Below, piece by piece: positions 49,827-61,877 of a DNA stretch of 64,000 bases. This DNA comes from Rhododendron vialii. Lineage: Eukaryota; Streptophyta; Magnoliopsida; Ericales; Ericaceae. The translations under genes and the position numbers were made by a program. The notes under the pieces were generated by a model. It was not told where the DNA came from, did no database searches, and was given only the letters and a program-made list of their open reading frames with translations. Every line of letters starts with the position of its first letter. Position 1 is the stretch's first letter. The stretch spans positions 31,233,001 to 31,297,000 of the forward strand of contig NC_080563.1 of NCBI RefSeq assembly GCF_030253575.1, in the 5' to 3' direction.

Positions 49827-50906
49827 ATGTCGAACTACACAAAATTGGATTTCGCGGTACTAGACATTTCTGGAAGGAATTATTTGTCATGGATACTTGA
49901 TGTGGAAATCCATTTCGATGCTATGGAACTTGGAAATACAATTACCGATGGTAACGACGCATCCTCGAAGGATCGTGCAAAAGCCATGATCTTCATTCGG
50001 CACCATCTCCACAAGGATTTGAAGTCTGAATACCTTATAGTGAAAGACCCACTAAGTTTGTGGAATAATCTGAAGGAAAGGTATGGGCACCAGAAGGCTG
50101 TAATCCTACCAAATGCTCGTTATCGCTGGTTGAATCTACGGCTGCAAGATTATAAATCTATTAGTGAGTATAACTCTACTCTGTTCAAGATAGTTTTAAT
50201 TTTGAAATTATGTGGAGAACAGATTACTGAAAAAGATATGTTTGAAAATACTTTTTCCACTTTTCATGCCAATAATTTGCTCCTGCCGTAGCAATACAAA
50301 GAGCATGGGTTTGAGAAATACTCAGATATCTCTTGCCTTCTGGTCGCTGAACAAAACAATGAGCTATTACTGAGAAATCACAAGTCTCGTCCAACTGGTG
50401 CTCTACCATTCCCTGAAACGAATAGAGTCTATTTTCTGAGTAATGGACAAGGTCGTGGTCATGGACATAGACGTGGTCGGGGTAGCCATAATTACCAAGT
50501 TCGTGGAGGATATATTCAGAAATCAGGCAAGAAATCGGAGTATCCCCAGAAGTGGAATAAGTGGAATAGGTCGGAAGTGTCCAAAGAAAAGGGCAAGAGG
50601 GTGCTGAATAAACCTTCTAAGAACTCTGAGGATTCTTGCTACAGGTGCGGTGGGAAGGGTCATTGGTCGCGTACCTGTCATACTCCAAAGTATTTGATAG
50701 AGCTTTACCAAGCATCGCTTAAGGAAAAAGGAAAAGAAATTGAAACAAACTTTACCGATCAAATTAGTCAGAACCAATCTGTTGACGCTTTTGAACCCAT
50801 TGACATTCCGTCTTTCGACATTTTTGAGTACATTGCAAGACCAAGTGGAATCAAAGATGATTTCTTTGGTGATGAAGGTGACTATTCTGAATGGTCACAA
50901 GAATAA
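49827..50906 (+). pseudogene. Copia gag (capsid plus CCHC knuckle) with an internal stop
   Basis: The start ATG at 49827 opens a 154-codon capsid-like region (LDISGRNYLSWILDVEIH, DPLSLWNNLKERYGHQK). A TAG at 50289-50291 ends it, after which the same frame continues to 50906. A Gly/Arg-rich stretch and the zinc knuckle CYRCGGKGHWSRTCH (about 50638-50682) follow, then an acidic tail. A normal Copia gag runs into pol; here it ends in a stop, and a Stowaway MITE lies just beyond. Confidence 0.88.
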
Positions 50907-51081
50907 TTATGTGCTTATAGCATACCTCGTGTTTCTATTTATATCCAAAATAAAGACATACTAAGGTTATATCTCAATAATGTTATGATGTAATAAATTA
51001 ATCAAGATGCACTTATTCGATAATAATATTTTAAAGTGTTTTTTTTATTTATTCGTGAAACTTTTGAAATTGTGTTTTGTA

Positions 51082-51350
51082 CTCCCTCCGTCCCCTTTTT
51101 AAGGTTCAGTATTCTATTTTGAGTTATCCCTTAATAAGTGTCCATTTTGTAAAGTTAGTGGGTAAAAGTTGGTATATTTTTCATTTTGTCCCTAAAAGTA
51201 AATTCAATTTTGAAAAGTTAGTGAGTAAAAGTGTAATGATGATGTCTCCATAGAGGGTAAATAGGAAAAAGTGGAGGTAAGGTTTAATGATAATGTTTTA
51301 TTAATAAGTTGGAGTTACGAAGCAGAACATTTAAAAAGGGACGGAAGGAG
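51082..51350. mobile_element. Stowaway MITE (Tc1/mariner), 269 bp, TSD TA
   Basis: CTCCCTCCGTCCCCTTTTTA at the left and AAAAAGGGACGGAAGGAG at the right are the classic Stowaway inverted repeats, flanked by TA on both sides. It is inserted between gag and protease of the Copia element. Confidence 0.93.
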
Positions 51351-51359
51351 TATATAATA

Positions 51360-53273
51360 GGGACATGGATACTAATCGTGCACTATCAAACACGAAGATA
51401 ACTGGTGAAGATATTTGTTTAGTAGACAATGGTACAATACATACTATTCTCTGAGATAACAAATATTTCAAACAATTGACAAAGGTACAAGCGAATGTCA
51501 ATACAATATCAGGTTCTGCAAACCTAATTGAAAGCTCTGGAAGAGCAAATATTGTGTTAATAAATGGAACAAATCTAAGTATTGATAATGCTTTGTACTC
51601 TACCAGATGCAGAAGAAATCTGTTAAGTTTCAAAGATATATGTTGTAATGGTTATCATATTGAAACCATCAGCGAAGGTAAAGAAGAGTATTTGCGTATC
51701 ACTTCTTACGTATCTGGCTAGAAGCTAGTACTGGAAAAACTTTCTGCATTCTCTTATGGGTAATATTATATGACAATTATAATAATTCAATCGTATGCTG
51801 TTATGCACCAGAAGTGTACTAATCCAAAACTTTTCATGCTATGGCATGATCGCTTTGGGCATCCAGGTTCAATAATGATGCGTCGTATTGTTGAAAATTC
51901 ACAAGGGCATTCGTTGAAGAACCAAAAGATTCTTTTGCCCAGTAATTATCCCTGTACTGCTTGTTCACAAGAAAAACTAATAACTAGACCATCCATCTCA
52001 AAAGTCATTGTTGAATCCCCATCATTTTTACAAAGAATTCAAGGGGATATTTGTGGCCCGATACACCCACCATCTGGACCATTTCGCTATTTCATGATTC
52101 TAGTTGATACCTCAACCAGATGGTCACATACTTGTTTATTATCTACAAGAAATATTACATTTGCTAAATTACTAACCCAAATAATTAGATTGTGATTACA
52201 GTTTTCAAACTACCCAATCAAAACAATTCGTCTTGACAATGCTAGAGAATTCACATCTCAAATATTTAATGATTACTGCATGTCAATTGGTATTGATGTT
52301 AAGCATCTTGTTGCACACATTCATACCCAAAATGGGTTTTGCTGAATCTTTTATTAAAAGACTTCAGTTGATTGCTCGACCATTACTTATGAAAATAAAA
52401 TTACCAGTTTCTACTTGGGGACATGCTATCTTACATGCTGCATCTCTAATCCGTGTTAGACCAACTTCATATCACAAATATTCGCATACACAACTTGTAC
52501 TTGGTCAACAACCGAATATCTCTCACTTAAGGGTTTTTGGTTGTGCTGTGTATGTGCTCATTACACCTCCCCAATGCACAAAAATGGGTCTTCAACGTAG
52601 ACTTGGTATATATGTTGGTTTTGACTCTCCTTCTATCATTAGATACCTTGAACCCTTAGCAGGTGATGTTTTTAAGGCACGATTTGAGGATTGTCATTTT
52701 GATGAATTAATATTCCCACCATCAGGGGGAGATAAGTTGCAGCCAGAAGCTCAACGAGAAATTATCTGGAATGCTTCGATGTTATCTCATCTTGATCCGC
52801 GTACTAATCAATGTGAACTAGAAGTTCAAAGGATCATTCATTTGCAAAGTATTGCAAATCGATTACCGGATGCATTTACCGACTGAAAGAGGGAAAGTGT
52901 TGCAAATCGGTTACCGGATGCATTTACCGACACAAAGAGGGTAACTAAATCCCATATACTAGCTGCTAACGTTCCTGCACGGATTGAAGTTCCTGCTAGA
53001 CAGACCACTTGTACAACAGGTGATGAATCTAAGACACGCCAAAAGCGTGGGAGACCAGTCAGTGCAAAAGATAAATTTTCCCGAAAGAGAAAAATCCAAG
53101 GCAAAGAGATTGATGCCCCAGAAGTAGCTGACACTCTCAAAGAGACCAACCTAACAAACGCAAGCGCTCCCGAAGAAGCTAAACCTATAGGACACGCAAA
53201 TGAAAAAATGAATCTATCAATATTTTCTAGTAAGTTTGAATCTCCTAAAGAGGTGTTTCCTGAAGAGGAACAG
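51360..53273 (+). pseudogene. Copia protease and integrase region, inactivated
   Basis: The protease block reads CLVDNGTIHTIL then a stop, with Asn in place of the usual Ser/Thr of D-S/T-G. The GAG-pre-integrase block has LWHDRFGHPGSIMMRRI and the zinc-binding HxxxH..CxxC pattern (C-TAC near 51960). The integrase core begins GDICGPIHPPSG, with a TGA near 52194 and a frameshift before ESFIKRLQLIARPLL. DNA duplicating NRLPDAFTD (52858-52931) adds a tandem copy with a stop. The segment is cut by the 4.9-kb insertion at 53274. Confidence 0.85.
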
Positions 53274-54189
53274 TGTCACGCCCCGCCCCACAAACAGCAC
53301 CCAAAGTGGGCCTGAGTCAGCGCGACCACGTGGCATTCCACACAGAAGACCAAACTACACCTCACAACCTATCAGAAACAAACATTCAGCGGAAGACTTA
53401 ACACCTTAACATAAAATGAATCAACGTATTGACCAATCAACCATGACATCGCACAGCCAAAAAATAATATCTGCATTATAGTACTTTAAAAATTCTATAC
53501 TTCAACACATCTACCGATAACTTACTTACAACTTGCATAAACCAACTTCTTCATCAACCACCTACAACAAACTTGACCATTCACACCGCTAAGGCTAACC
53601 TCAAATAGAACACCAGCCATCGACCAAAGTTAATTACAACTTATACAATTTAAAATCTTTGATTATCCTTAGCTACAACTTCATACAAATTAAGTTCTGC
53701 ACCAGTTAAGGCACTCCACAACAACGTAACCAAAATCTCACCTGACGCTAGCAAAACACCTTAACACAATGACCGGTAATGGACCCACTCTAAGCAACCT
53801 GCTACCTGACAGACCAAAAAGAAAAGCCAGAGTGTGTGAGACATAGAAATGCTCAACATAATACCACAAATACCCGAAGGAATATCAACCAGGATGCACA
53901 TCACCAACATAACTGAAATACTTGAATGTATACAACAGTTATAACCAACATATCCACCCAACTGAGCAATAATAATCAATGCACAACAATATGAATGTAA
54001 TTACATCACATGCAGTGACACGTCTGCCACATCCCATGTACCCAAGGTATTGTGTCCCGCACACCATATTCCCATTCACCCGTTAATTAGACGGCACGAC
54101 CCACGACATAGTGTGACTCTCTCCACAATCCTTAAGCGGGTACAATCAACACCCCACAACATGAATATCAATAACTAAACCTCAGTTAG

Positions 54190-54520
54190 CATGATATACA
54201 ACCTCCAAGCATACATATCATCATGCATGTATATCAACTGCTAAATCATCTGTTAGCATGATATACACCCACCACTATAGCAACATCCCATAAAAATAAT
54301 CATATCAAAAGTTAACTACGATTAGTAAGATATACACTCATCATCACAACAATATCTCATAAAAGATAATCACATCGAAAGCTAACTACGATTAGTAAGA
54401 TATACACTCACCACCACAACAATACTTCATAAAAGATAACCATATCAAAAACTAACTACGATTAGCAAGATATATACTCACCACCACAACAATATTATAT
54501 TAAGGAGAACCATATCAAAC
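54190..54520. repeat. Tandem ~90-bp repeats inside the giant LTR
   Basis: AACTACGATTAG(T/C)AAGATATA, CACTCACCACCACAACAATA and CATAAAAGATAA.CATATC recur three to four times in order. Confidence 0.88.
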
Positions 54521-56227
54521 ACATTCACCTTCGTATCAACCGAGGTACGCCAAACTTACGGTTTCGGCCCCTCCCAATTAATTGGCTTGATACCTAACCA
54601 CAAGTTAACCATATCAGTTTATTGAACGTTTAAACGTCAAAACTAACTCCTAACAACAATCTATAACACCAACAATAGATTAAAAATGCTTAACGCATAC
54701 TAGCATGTCCATCTCAAAGGTTTAGAAGTGTCCCTAAACAAGTGTAACACTCAAACACCATATCACCCCTATATTTTGTTTGAAATCTACAACCAACCTG
54801 TCGTATTCTGCCTATAACTTCTTATAAGGTTAAAACCAGATCATAAAACCACCACCATTATAAACTACACCTCCGGTGCATGAATTTTGATATAAAATTT
54901 GTTAAAAATGGAGTCCAAACGATAAAGTTATGCTCGTCTAAAATTACACAAAAATCTGTCTAAAATCACAGATTCTACAAGTCTATCAATTTCAAATCAA
55001 AAACTGATTTAACCTGGTATAAACTAAGCCACAAACTTCACATATTTCAAAAGACATACAAGTCTAGTTTCAGAATCAACAACCCGTGCGCTAACCCGAT
55101 ACCCGAGCTAAAATATATGATTATTTTTCTAAAATGTGTCAGTGCAGCAAATACAAAACTCAGCAGGGACACACCAACTTGTAAAATCCGCCAAATTTAG
55201 AATATGCATCTAATAAATCCTAAATTTGGTACACACCATTACCACACATCAACGTTCATCCCTGATGTTTTCTAGATTTTTCACAATAAAGAAATCTAGT
55301 CAAAATCACCTCCAAACTCAGAAATTCTGTGCAGCGAAGCACAATTTCCAGCAGAACAGTCTGTGTTCGAAAATTTATTAAAAATCGAATACTTAATACT
55401 TTTTAGTAATTCTAACACCAAAACATCACCAACTTATCAATGTTTCAGACTCATAAGAACCCATAATCAGGAGGATCTCTTAACTATAAAAAATTGATAA
55501 AAGATGCAGCTCTGTAAACTGTCTACTAAAAAAATAGGATCCTAACCACAGCTAGGTTTATGATTTTTATCTTTTTCTACACTTCTTATAAAATTCTGAA
55601 AATTTAGCACGATACAATAGACACACTAATGAACCTTCAGTAAAAAATACCAGAAATTAACATGTATAGACCCGTAATTTCAAAAAAATAAAAATAAAAT
55701 AAAAAGGGTTTATTAATATTAGAAATTGAGAAATATGTGAAAAATGTATTTATGAGATTTGGGTTCAATGTGCAAGGATTGTTAGCGGAGGGAGTGCAAA
55801 TATGAGTTGTGTGTGTGTGAGTATATATAGGTGTGTGGAGGAATAGGGGATTAAAATCCCAACTCCACACTCTCTCTATATCTCTCGGCGCTCTCTTTAT
55901 CTCTCCCATTTTCACTCAAAACTCAACAAATCAACTCCTTCCCTTCATCAATCAACCTCCAAACCTTCATCTCTTCGTGTATTGAAGCTCAAATCGCGTT
56001 TGTAGGAGCTCGGTGGTTCGTATTCGGCTTGGTTCGGAGTTTGAAGTTCTAGGGTTTGGGTGATCTTTTGATTTCAGCTTTAACCCTCGAGGTAGGGATT
56101 TCTCTCACTCTTTATATGTTCTTAAGTTGGTTTTGTGCATGAAATCGTGCTTTTGATCGTTGTTGTGGTTGTTGATGTGTTTGTTATTGAAAACCCCATG
56201 AAAATCTGCTGAGAATTTGCTCAAACA

Positions 56228-56455
56228 ACAATGTTATCGATACCTTTTGTAATTGTCATCGATACCTTCGTGTTCCAAAGCCCAGAAAACCCATTGTTAT
56301 CGATACCCATAGCACTGTTATCGATACCTCTGTGTTCCAAAAGCCAAAAAACCATTTGTTATCGATACCTTCAGCCTTTGTTATCGATACCCTTGCGTCT
56401 GGAATGATTCTGGACCAAATGGTATCGATACCATTTCCCTTGGTATCGATACATG
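56228..56455. repeat. Dispersed array of eight ATCGATACC motifs
   Basis: TTATCGATACC or a close variant occurs near 56233, 56258, 56295, 56316, 56357, 56378, 56421 and 56442, at irregular spacing. One copy is the perfect 12-base palindrome GGTATCGATACC. Confidence 0.9.
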
Positions 56456-56967
56456 TTGGTTATCTTCAGCTTTCCCTGTTTTGCTATATTTTTCACTGTT
56501 TTGGTTTTCGATCACTTCTAGCCATTCTAAATGACTTCTAAACATAGTTATTCGCACTCCAATTATTCCTTGGTCATCCTCGTTCGTAGGCTCTCGTTGC
56601 GTTGAACACAAGTGTCATGTGGAGTGAGTTACCGTCCTAATGCTTTATTGGTGTGCCCGTTTAACTACTAGTTGTATTGTAAGATGTTAAGATAGACGGA
56701 GTGAACCCGTTAAAACTAAAGGTGTGTTTTGAAATAGAGTTGATTGTTAGATAGGAGGATGGATAGATCACAAACGCACGCAAGAACTTGACACTTGATG
56801 CCGTGTAGTATGAGGAGTGAGTTAAGATAACAAGTTTGGAAACAAAATGGAAATATGAATTGGCATGTGGATTGTCACTTAAAATCAATCTCCCTTTATC
56901 TACAGTCGTGAAATCAGAGTATGAGAAACACATATGATGAAAGGTAATACAGATGAGTGGTAATTGG

Positions 56968-57230
56968 CATACGGGGTCTTGATACCCGGAACTTGAATTG
57001 GCATACGGGGTCTTGATACCCGGAACTTGAATTGGCGTACGGGGTCATGAGTACCCGGATTGTAGAACGGATGTACGGGGTCTCAAGCACCCGGAAAGGT
57101 ATTGTGGATATATGGGGCCCTAAGACCCAGAAGAGTTCTTAAGCTCACTATTCGGTATGTTAATTGAGGAAGGACTACTTGAGCTCATGTTGGAAGTCAG
57201 TAAGAGATGTACGGGGTCCTTAAGACCTGG
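56968..57230. repeat. Array of six short hairpin-forming GGGGTC..ACCCGG repeats
   Basis: Units near 56970, 57003, 57038, 57074, 57111 and 57209 each have a GGGGT arm, a 5-7 base loop and an ACCC arm (for example ACGGGGTCATGAGTACCCGG). The unit near 57111 has T and A where the others have C and G at the paired outer position. Confidence 0.8.
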
Positions 57231-57918
57231 AATGTAAGCTAATAACCGCAGAAGTGTACAAAATGAAATTGGTCAATAAGAACACGAAAAAGATGGCTAA
57301 TAGATCGATGAATGACCAGTGAAGTGTCCCTTGAATCCTAAATTCCCTTCATGAAGTTACGTTGGTTGCATTCTCTATCATAGTCTCCGACTCCATCCTT
57401 TTATGTTCAAATCTTCACATTTGCATATAAAGTTTGTAGAGATTTTCCTACTGGGCATCTGTTTTGCTCAAACCTATCATTCTTTCAGGTACAACTCAAG
57501 AGCATTAGCATGGAGTACTTGGCGTGCATATCATCTCATCCTTTTGAAAGTGAACATCAAGGAAACAACTCAGATATCATTGTAAACTCTTTTGAGAAGA
57601 CATAAATTGTAATTTTCATTTAAATCCTTGATTTAAAAGTATTGTAATTATTTAACTTATCTTTGTCTAAAATTTGAAACTTTGGGGCCGGAGTGCCATT
57701 GTTGTAATCTTTCGAACTGGATCGTACTCAATAAATGAATATGAGAAAGTCTTTTGGGTTATTATAAGTATACCGCGGTGGTTTTTCTTTTAAAAGTTAT
57801 TATTATTATTATGTTAAAAATCGAGGGTGTGACATAACAAGCTTTTTAGGTACCTTGAATAATTTCGTGAAGAACAGCCCTATACTTTAGTTTTTTTTCT
57901 TTTTCTCCTTCCCTCTGC

Positions 57919-57920
<2 letters not shown>

Positions 57921-57953
<33 letters not shown>
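57921..57953. repeat. (CT)n microsatellite near the end of the giant LTR
   Basis: About 16 CT dinucleotides. Confidence 0.9.
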
Positions 57954-57955
<2 letters not shown>

Positions 57956-58188
57956 GTAGAAATAAGATACGTATGGAGAAAGATAAATATCCCTAGGATG
58001 TTTTGCTATATAAGGGTACAAGGAAATTTATCACATGCTAGCGGAACCACGTTATAACTTATGCTCAATCACTAATCACATACAGGACCCTCTTAAGTTC
58101 TATTGTTTACGATTTAAACCCCTAAAACACATAGTTCAATTAAAAGTGATTGAAATACCGAAATATCCGGGGTGGGTATTACAAACAG

Positions 58189-58369
58189 GTACTTGCAAAT
58201 AATGAGATCTCAATACACTATATGAATACGAGAGAAATATTGGATAGAAACAAAACCATTGTCAATAACGTATTTTCGTTTAAAGTTGCTCTTGACATTA
58301 CCAGAAGTAATGAGAACATTACTGGAAGTAATGAAGAAAGTGAACCACAAACTGTCGAGGAATGTCGAC
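58189..58369 (+). pseudogene. Copia polyprotein linker between two insertions
   Basis: The frame carries NNEISIHYM, REILDRNKTIV, FSFKVALDI and EPQTVEECR, the region before the reverse transcriptase. It is stranded between the 4.9-kb and 2.0-kb insertions; on both sides the frame continues across the target duplication. Confidence 0.85.
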
Positions 58370-60324
58370 TGTAGACACCCCAATCTGGGCTTCCAGATTA
58401 GTTTACTTTCGATTTTTGATTCCCCGATAATGAAACAGATCACGAACACCTCGGGAATGATATGTATTTGAGCTTTGAGTGTTTGACACCCCATTTGAAC
58501 CTAACCAAGCCTAAGCCACTTCAAAAGCCAAAAACCCTGATGACGTGAGCTGATTTGAAGCCTGCGCCCGTAGGTCAACTTGACAGGTGTTGGTCAATGG
58601 TCAAAGCTTGACCGTTGACCAACACGTGAGTAGGTGGTACACGCATGCCAAGCCACAACCATGCGCGTCAGGGCGCAACCATCGCGCGCCAGACTGACTC
58701 CCGCGCGCGCCGGTCAAACTGCCAGGTGGTGGTCAACGGTCAAGCTTTGACCGTTGATCATCGCGCGCCAGGGCGCAACCATCGCGTGCCAGACTGACTC
58801 CCACGCGCGATGGTCCAGCCTGTCCCTATCACCTTTATCAGCTAGGAAGCTTAACCACCAAGCACCCTCAACCAGCCTCGTGGATTGGCTGAGCTCCTCT
58901 CCTTGCACCAACCAAATTTACCACCATATCTCCCTATAAATACCCATCTCCTTCTTCCATTGAAAGGGTTCAAGTTTTTCAAAAGGGTTACAACATCCCA
59001 CAACCATTTTCACACCCCAATCAAGCACAATCTCCTTGTTCCTTAATTATCAAACATCCAACCATTCAATCAAGCCTTAAAGTTCAAGTTCTCTTTCAAA
59101 CCCAATCTAGGTATAGCATACCTACTGTTTTCTATTCTGATCCCTGAGGGGGGCTGGCAGGGTCAAGGCTGGTAATCAATACCAGTCCTGGCTCTAAAGC
59201 TGGCAAGGTTTCAAAAATCGTCATGGTAGGACCAGTGCGCGACGGTCCCACTCTCACGCACTACACTCCGTTGCTGCACGCACAGGACCGCGTGGGGATT
59301 GGTTTTCTACTATTTTATGTCTTTTTGTTTATATAGATCACTCTGCAAGCATGCTAATAACTAGTTTACTACTTTCCTTAGTATAAACTACTAGTCTTAG
59401 TTCAATATGAGTTTCTGCTATTATGGAGTTCCCCCTGAGATCATTCTGGACCTATCCCAGAACCCAGAAACATGCAAACCAAGCACTGGTCTGGTTGCGC
59501 CAGGGCGCGACAATCGCGCACCAAGGCGTGACCATCGCGCGCCGGAGCGCCACACTTGCGCGCCAGAGCGCCTCTGACCAGTGGTTGGCCTTGTACAGGT
59601 AGCTTGGCTTTAGGCCATTATTTTGTCCTCACACTGTTTATGGGGTGTTTTGTTAATTTGTAGGGCTTTTTCAATCTTTAAACTGCATATTATAATTGCT
59701 TTCAACTGCTTATAACTGCTTGGTTTGTTCTGGGTGTGCACTGGTCCTTCCAGAACCCAGAAGGGGATAAAGCTCAACCTGTTGAAGGGGAATCAACTCG
59801 CGCGTGATTGTATGGGTTTGTCGCGTGATGGTAGACTTGCATGCACATAGATCCACGCATGCAAGTTGGCCACTGTTCGTGTCAAATTCATACAAAGGCA
59901 TTGTTTTAATAGCCAGTCACAGTGTTGAATTTTATCTCATTTATTTTCTAACATGTCATCCATCCATGCTATGTAATCATATCTTGCAAAATTGTTACAG
60001 CTTTAATCTCATTAAACTGTTCCCCCGCCCCTAATTGGCTAAAGAATTGATTAATCAAACAAAATCGCAAATGCCTAAGTAGAGACCGATCTCCGGATTG
60101 GGCGAGAGAGGTGCCTTAAAACCCTTCTCCTCTCGTAACCTGGCTCCCGAACCCAGATATGGTTATGATGGACTGGTGCCTTCACCTTTTTCAAAAATCA
60201 AACAGTGCAACGAGCGTTTCAAGTTCGATTCCTTGGGTGTCGGACCTTCAAACCCAAGTGGCAACTCTGAATTGAGCACTCGTCTGCCATAAAAACGTGC
60301 TCATCGATCCACCGTTTTCCCACA
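58370..60324 (+). mobile_element. Solo LTR, 1,955 bp, TSD TCGAC (same family as 12757-14617)
   Basis: It starts TGTAGACACCCCAATCTGGG and ends TTTTCCCACA, with TCGAC at 58365-58369 and 60325-60329. TATAAATAC is at 58934. AAGTAGAGACC (60077), CTCGTAACCTGGCTCCCG and GTGGCAACTCT near the end match the order in 12757-14617. The central parts differ: here a GCGCGCCAGGGCGCAACCATC-like minisatellite, split between 58660-58810 and 59500-59580, dominates. Removing the LTR rejoins the Copia frame in the conserved stretch before the reverse transcriptase. Confidence 0.9.
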
Positions 60325-60329
60325 TCGAC

Positions 60330-61731
60330 ATAGGAATGATTGGCTAATGTGGAAAGGAGCAATTCAAGCAAAACTAAATTCTCTTGCAAAAAGGGAAGTA
60401 TTTGGACCTATAGTCCAAACCCCTGAAGGGATACAGCCCGTAGGATATAAATGGGTGTTCGTACGAAAGCGCAATGAGAAGAATGAAGTTGTGCGATACA
60501 AATCACGACTTGTTGCACAATGAAGATCCTCGAAGGATATGTTATGCCTAAAGTATGCAATTCAAAACCCTGAAGTGTTTATTCTCTTAAGCTATAAAAA
60601 TCATTGTATGGGTTGAAACAGTCTGGTCGTATGTGGTACAAACGACTCAGTGATTATTTGCTAAGGGAGGGATATGAAAATGATCTAATTTGTCCATGTA
60701 TTTTTACTAAGAAATCAAACTTTGGATTTGCGATTATTGCGGTTTATGTCGATGACTTAAATCTCGTAGGAACTCCGAAAGAGCTTATAAAAACTGCAGA
60801 ATATTTAAAAGGGAAGTTTGAAATGAAAGATCTTGGCAAAACGAAATTTTGTCTCGGCCTACAGATCGAGCATTTGCCAAATGGTATCCTAGTACATCAG
60901 TCGGCATACACGGAAAAAGTCCTGAAGCAATTTTACATGGATAAAGCGCATCCATTGAGTACTCCCATGGTAGTTCGATCACTTGATGTTAACAAGGATC
61001 CCTTTCGTCCTCTTGAAGAGGGAGAAGATATTCTTGATCCTGAAGTACCATATATGAGTGCAATTGGTGCACTTATGTATTTGACAAATTGTACACGACC
61101 AGATATAGCATTCTCGATCAATTTATTGGCTCAATACAGTTCTGCTCCAACTCAGCGGCATTGGAAAGGAATTAAACACATATTCCGTTACCTTCGAGGA
61201 ACGGTTGACTAGGGCTTATTTTATTCAAAAGGATCGACATTTCAATTAATCGGATATGCAGATGCTGGTTATTTATCGGATTCACATAAAGCCCGATCAC
61301 AAACAGGATATGTGTTTACTTGCGGCGGTGCTGCCATTTCATGGCATTTTGTGAAGCAAACGTTGACTGCTACTTCTTCTAATCACTTTGAAATCATTGC
61401 AATTCATGAAACAAGTCGTGAATGTGTTTGGTTGAGATCAATGATTCAACACATTCGGGAGAAATGCGGATTGTCTTCAATCAAGGATTGTCCAACAATT
61501 TTGTATGAATATAATGCCGTAGGTATCACACAAATCAAAGGTGGTTATATCAAAGGAGACAGAACTAAGCACATATCGCCAAAATTCTTTTACACTCATG
61601 ACCTCCAGAAAAACGGTGATATTGATGTTCATCAAATACGCTTTAGCGACAATCTGGCAGACTTATTCTTTAAGGCATTACCAACTACAACGTTCAAGAA
61701 GCTGGTAGCCAATATCGGAATGCGTTGACTC
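60330..61731 (+). pseudogene. Copia reverse transcriptase and RNase H, with an RT deletion
   Basis: Opens with AIQAKLNSLAKREVFGP and YKWVFVRKRNEKNEVVRYK. After RLVAQ (about 60520) the frame breaks and most of the fingers/palm, about 80-90 residues including the first catalytic Asp, is absent; the sequence resumes at a PEGF-like block just before YGLKQSGRMWY. The YVDD box (60749-60760) is intact. RNase H follows a TAG at 61210-61212, with ARSQTGYVF, SSNHFEIIAIHE and TKHISPKFFYTH, ending at a TGA at 61726-61728. The deletion alone makes it inactive. Confidence 0.88.
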
Positions 61732-61877
61732 AAAGATTTATCATACAGTGTTGAGGGGGAGTCAACGACTTGAAGATTATATACCGTGTGTACTCTTTTT
61801 CCTTGGCCAGAGGTTTTTCCCATTGGGTTTTCCTTGGCAAGGTTTTAACGAGGCATACGTTTAGTTTTTGTCATCCA

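Larger units (their letters stand above)
53274..58183 (+). mobile_element. Giant solo LTR, 4,910 bp, TSD AACAG
   Basis: It starts TGTCACGCCCCGCCCC and ends GGGGTGGGTATTACA, flanked by AACAG at 53269-53273 and 58184-58188. Omitting it and one AACAG returns the host Copia frame without a shift. It has TG..CA ends, a TATATATA box at 55822 followed by a CT-rich leader, and AATAAATGAA near 57733 as a possible polyadenylation signal, so it looks like a single large LTR. There is no coding domain. It contains an array of ATCGATACC motifs (56230-56455), a hairpin array (56968-57230) and ~90-bp tandem repeats (54190-54520). An internal GAGGGTGTGACA at 57823-57834 looks like a second LTR end, so the last 350 bp may come from another LTR copy. 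The lineage is unknown. Confidence 0.8.

Noticed and set aside
53274..58183. The 4.9-kb insertion as a DNA transposon because TGTCACGCCC and its reverse-complement-like end TGTAATACCC look inverted
   Set aside because: A 5-bp duplication, TG..CA ends, an internal TATA box and a possible polyadenylation signal fit an LTR better. Short inverted termini are normal for LTRs.
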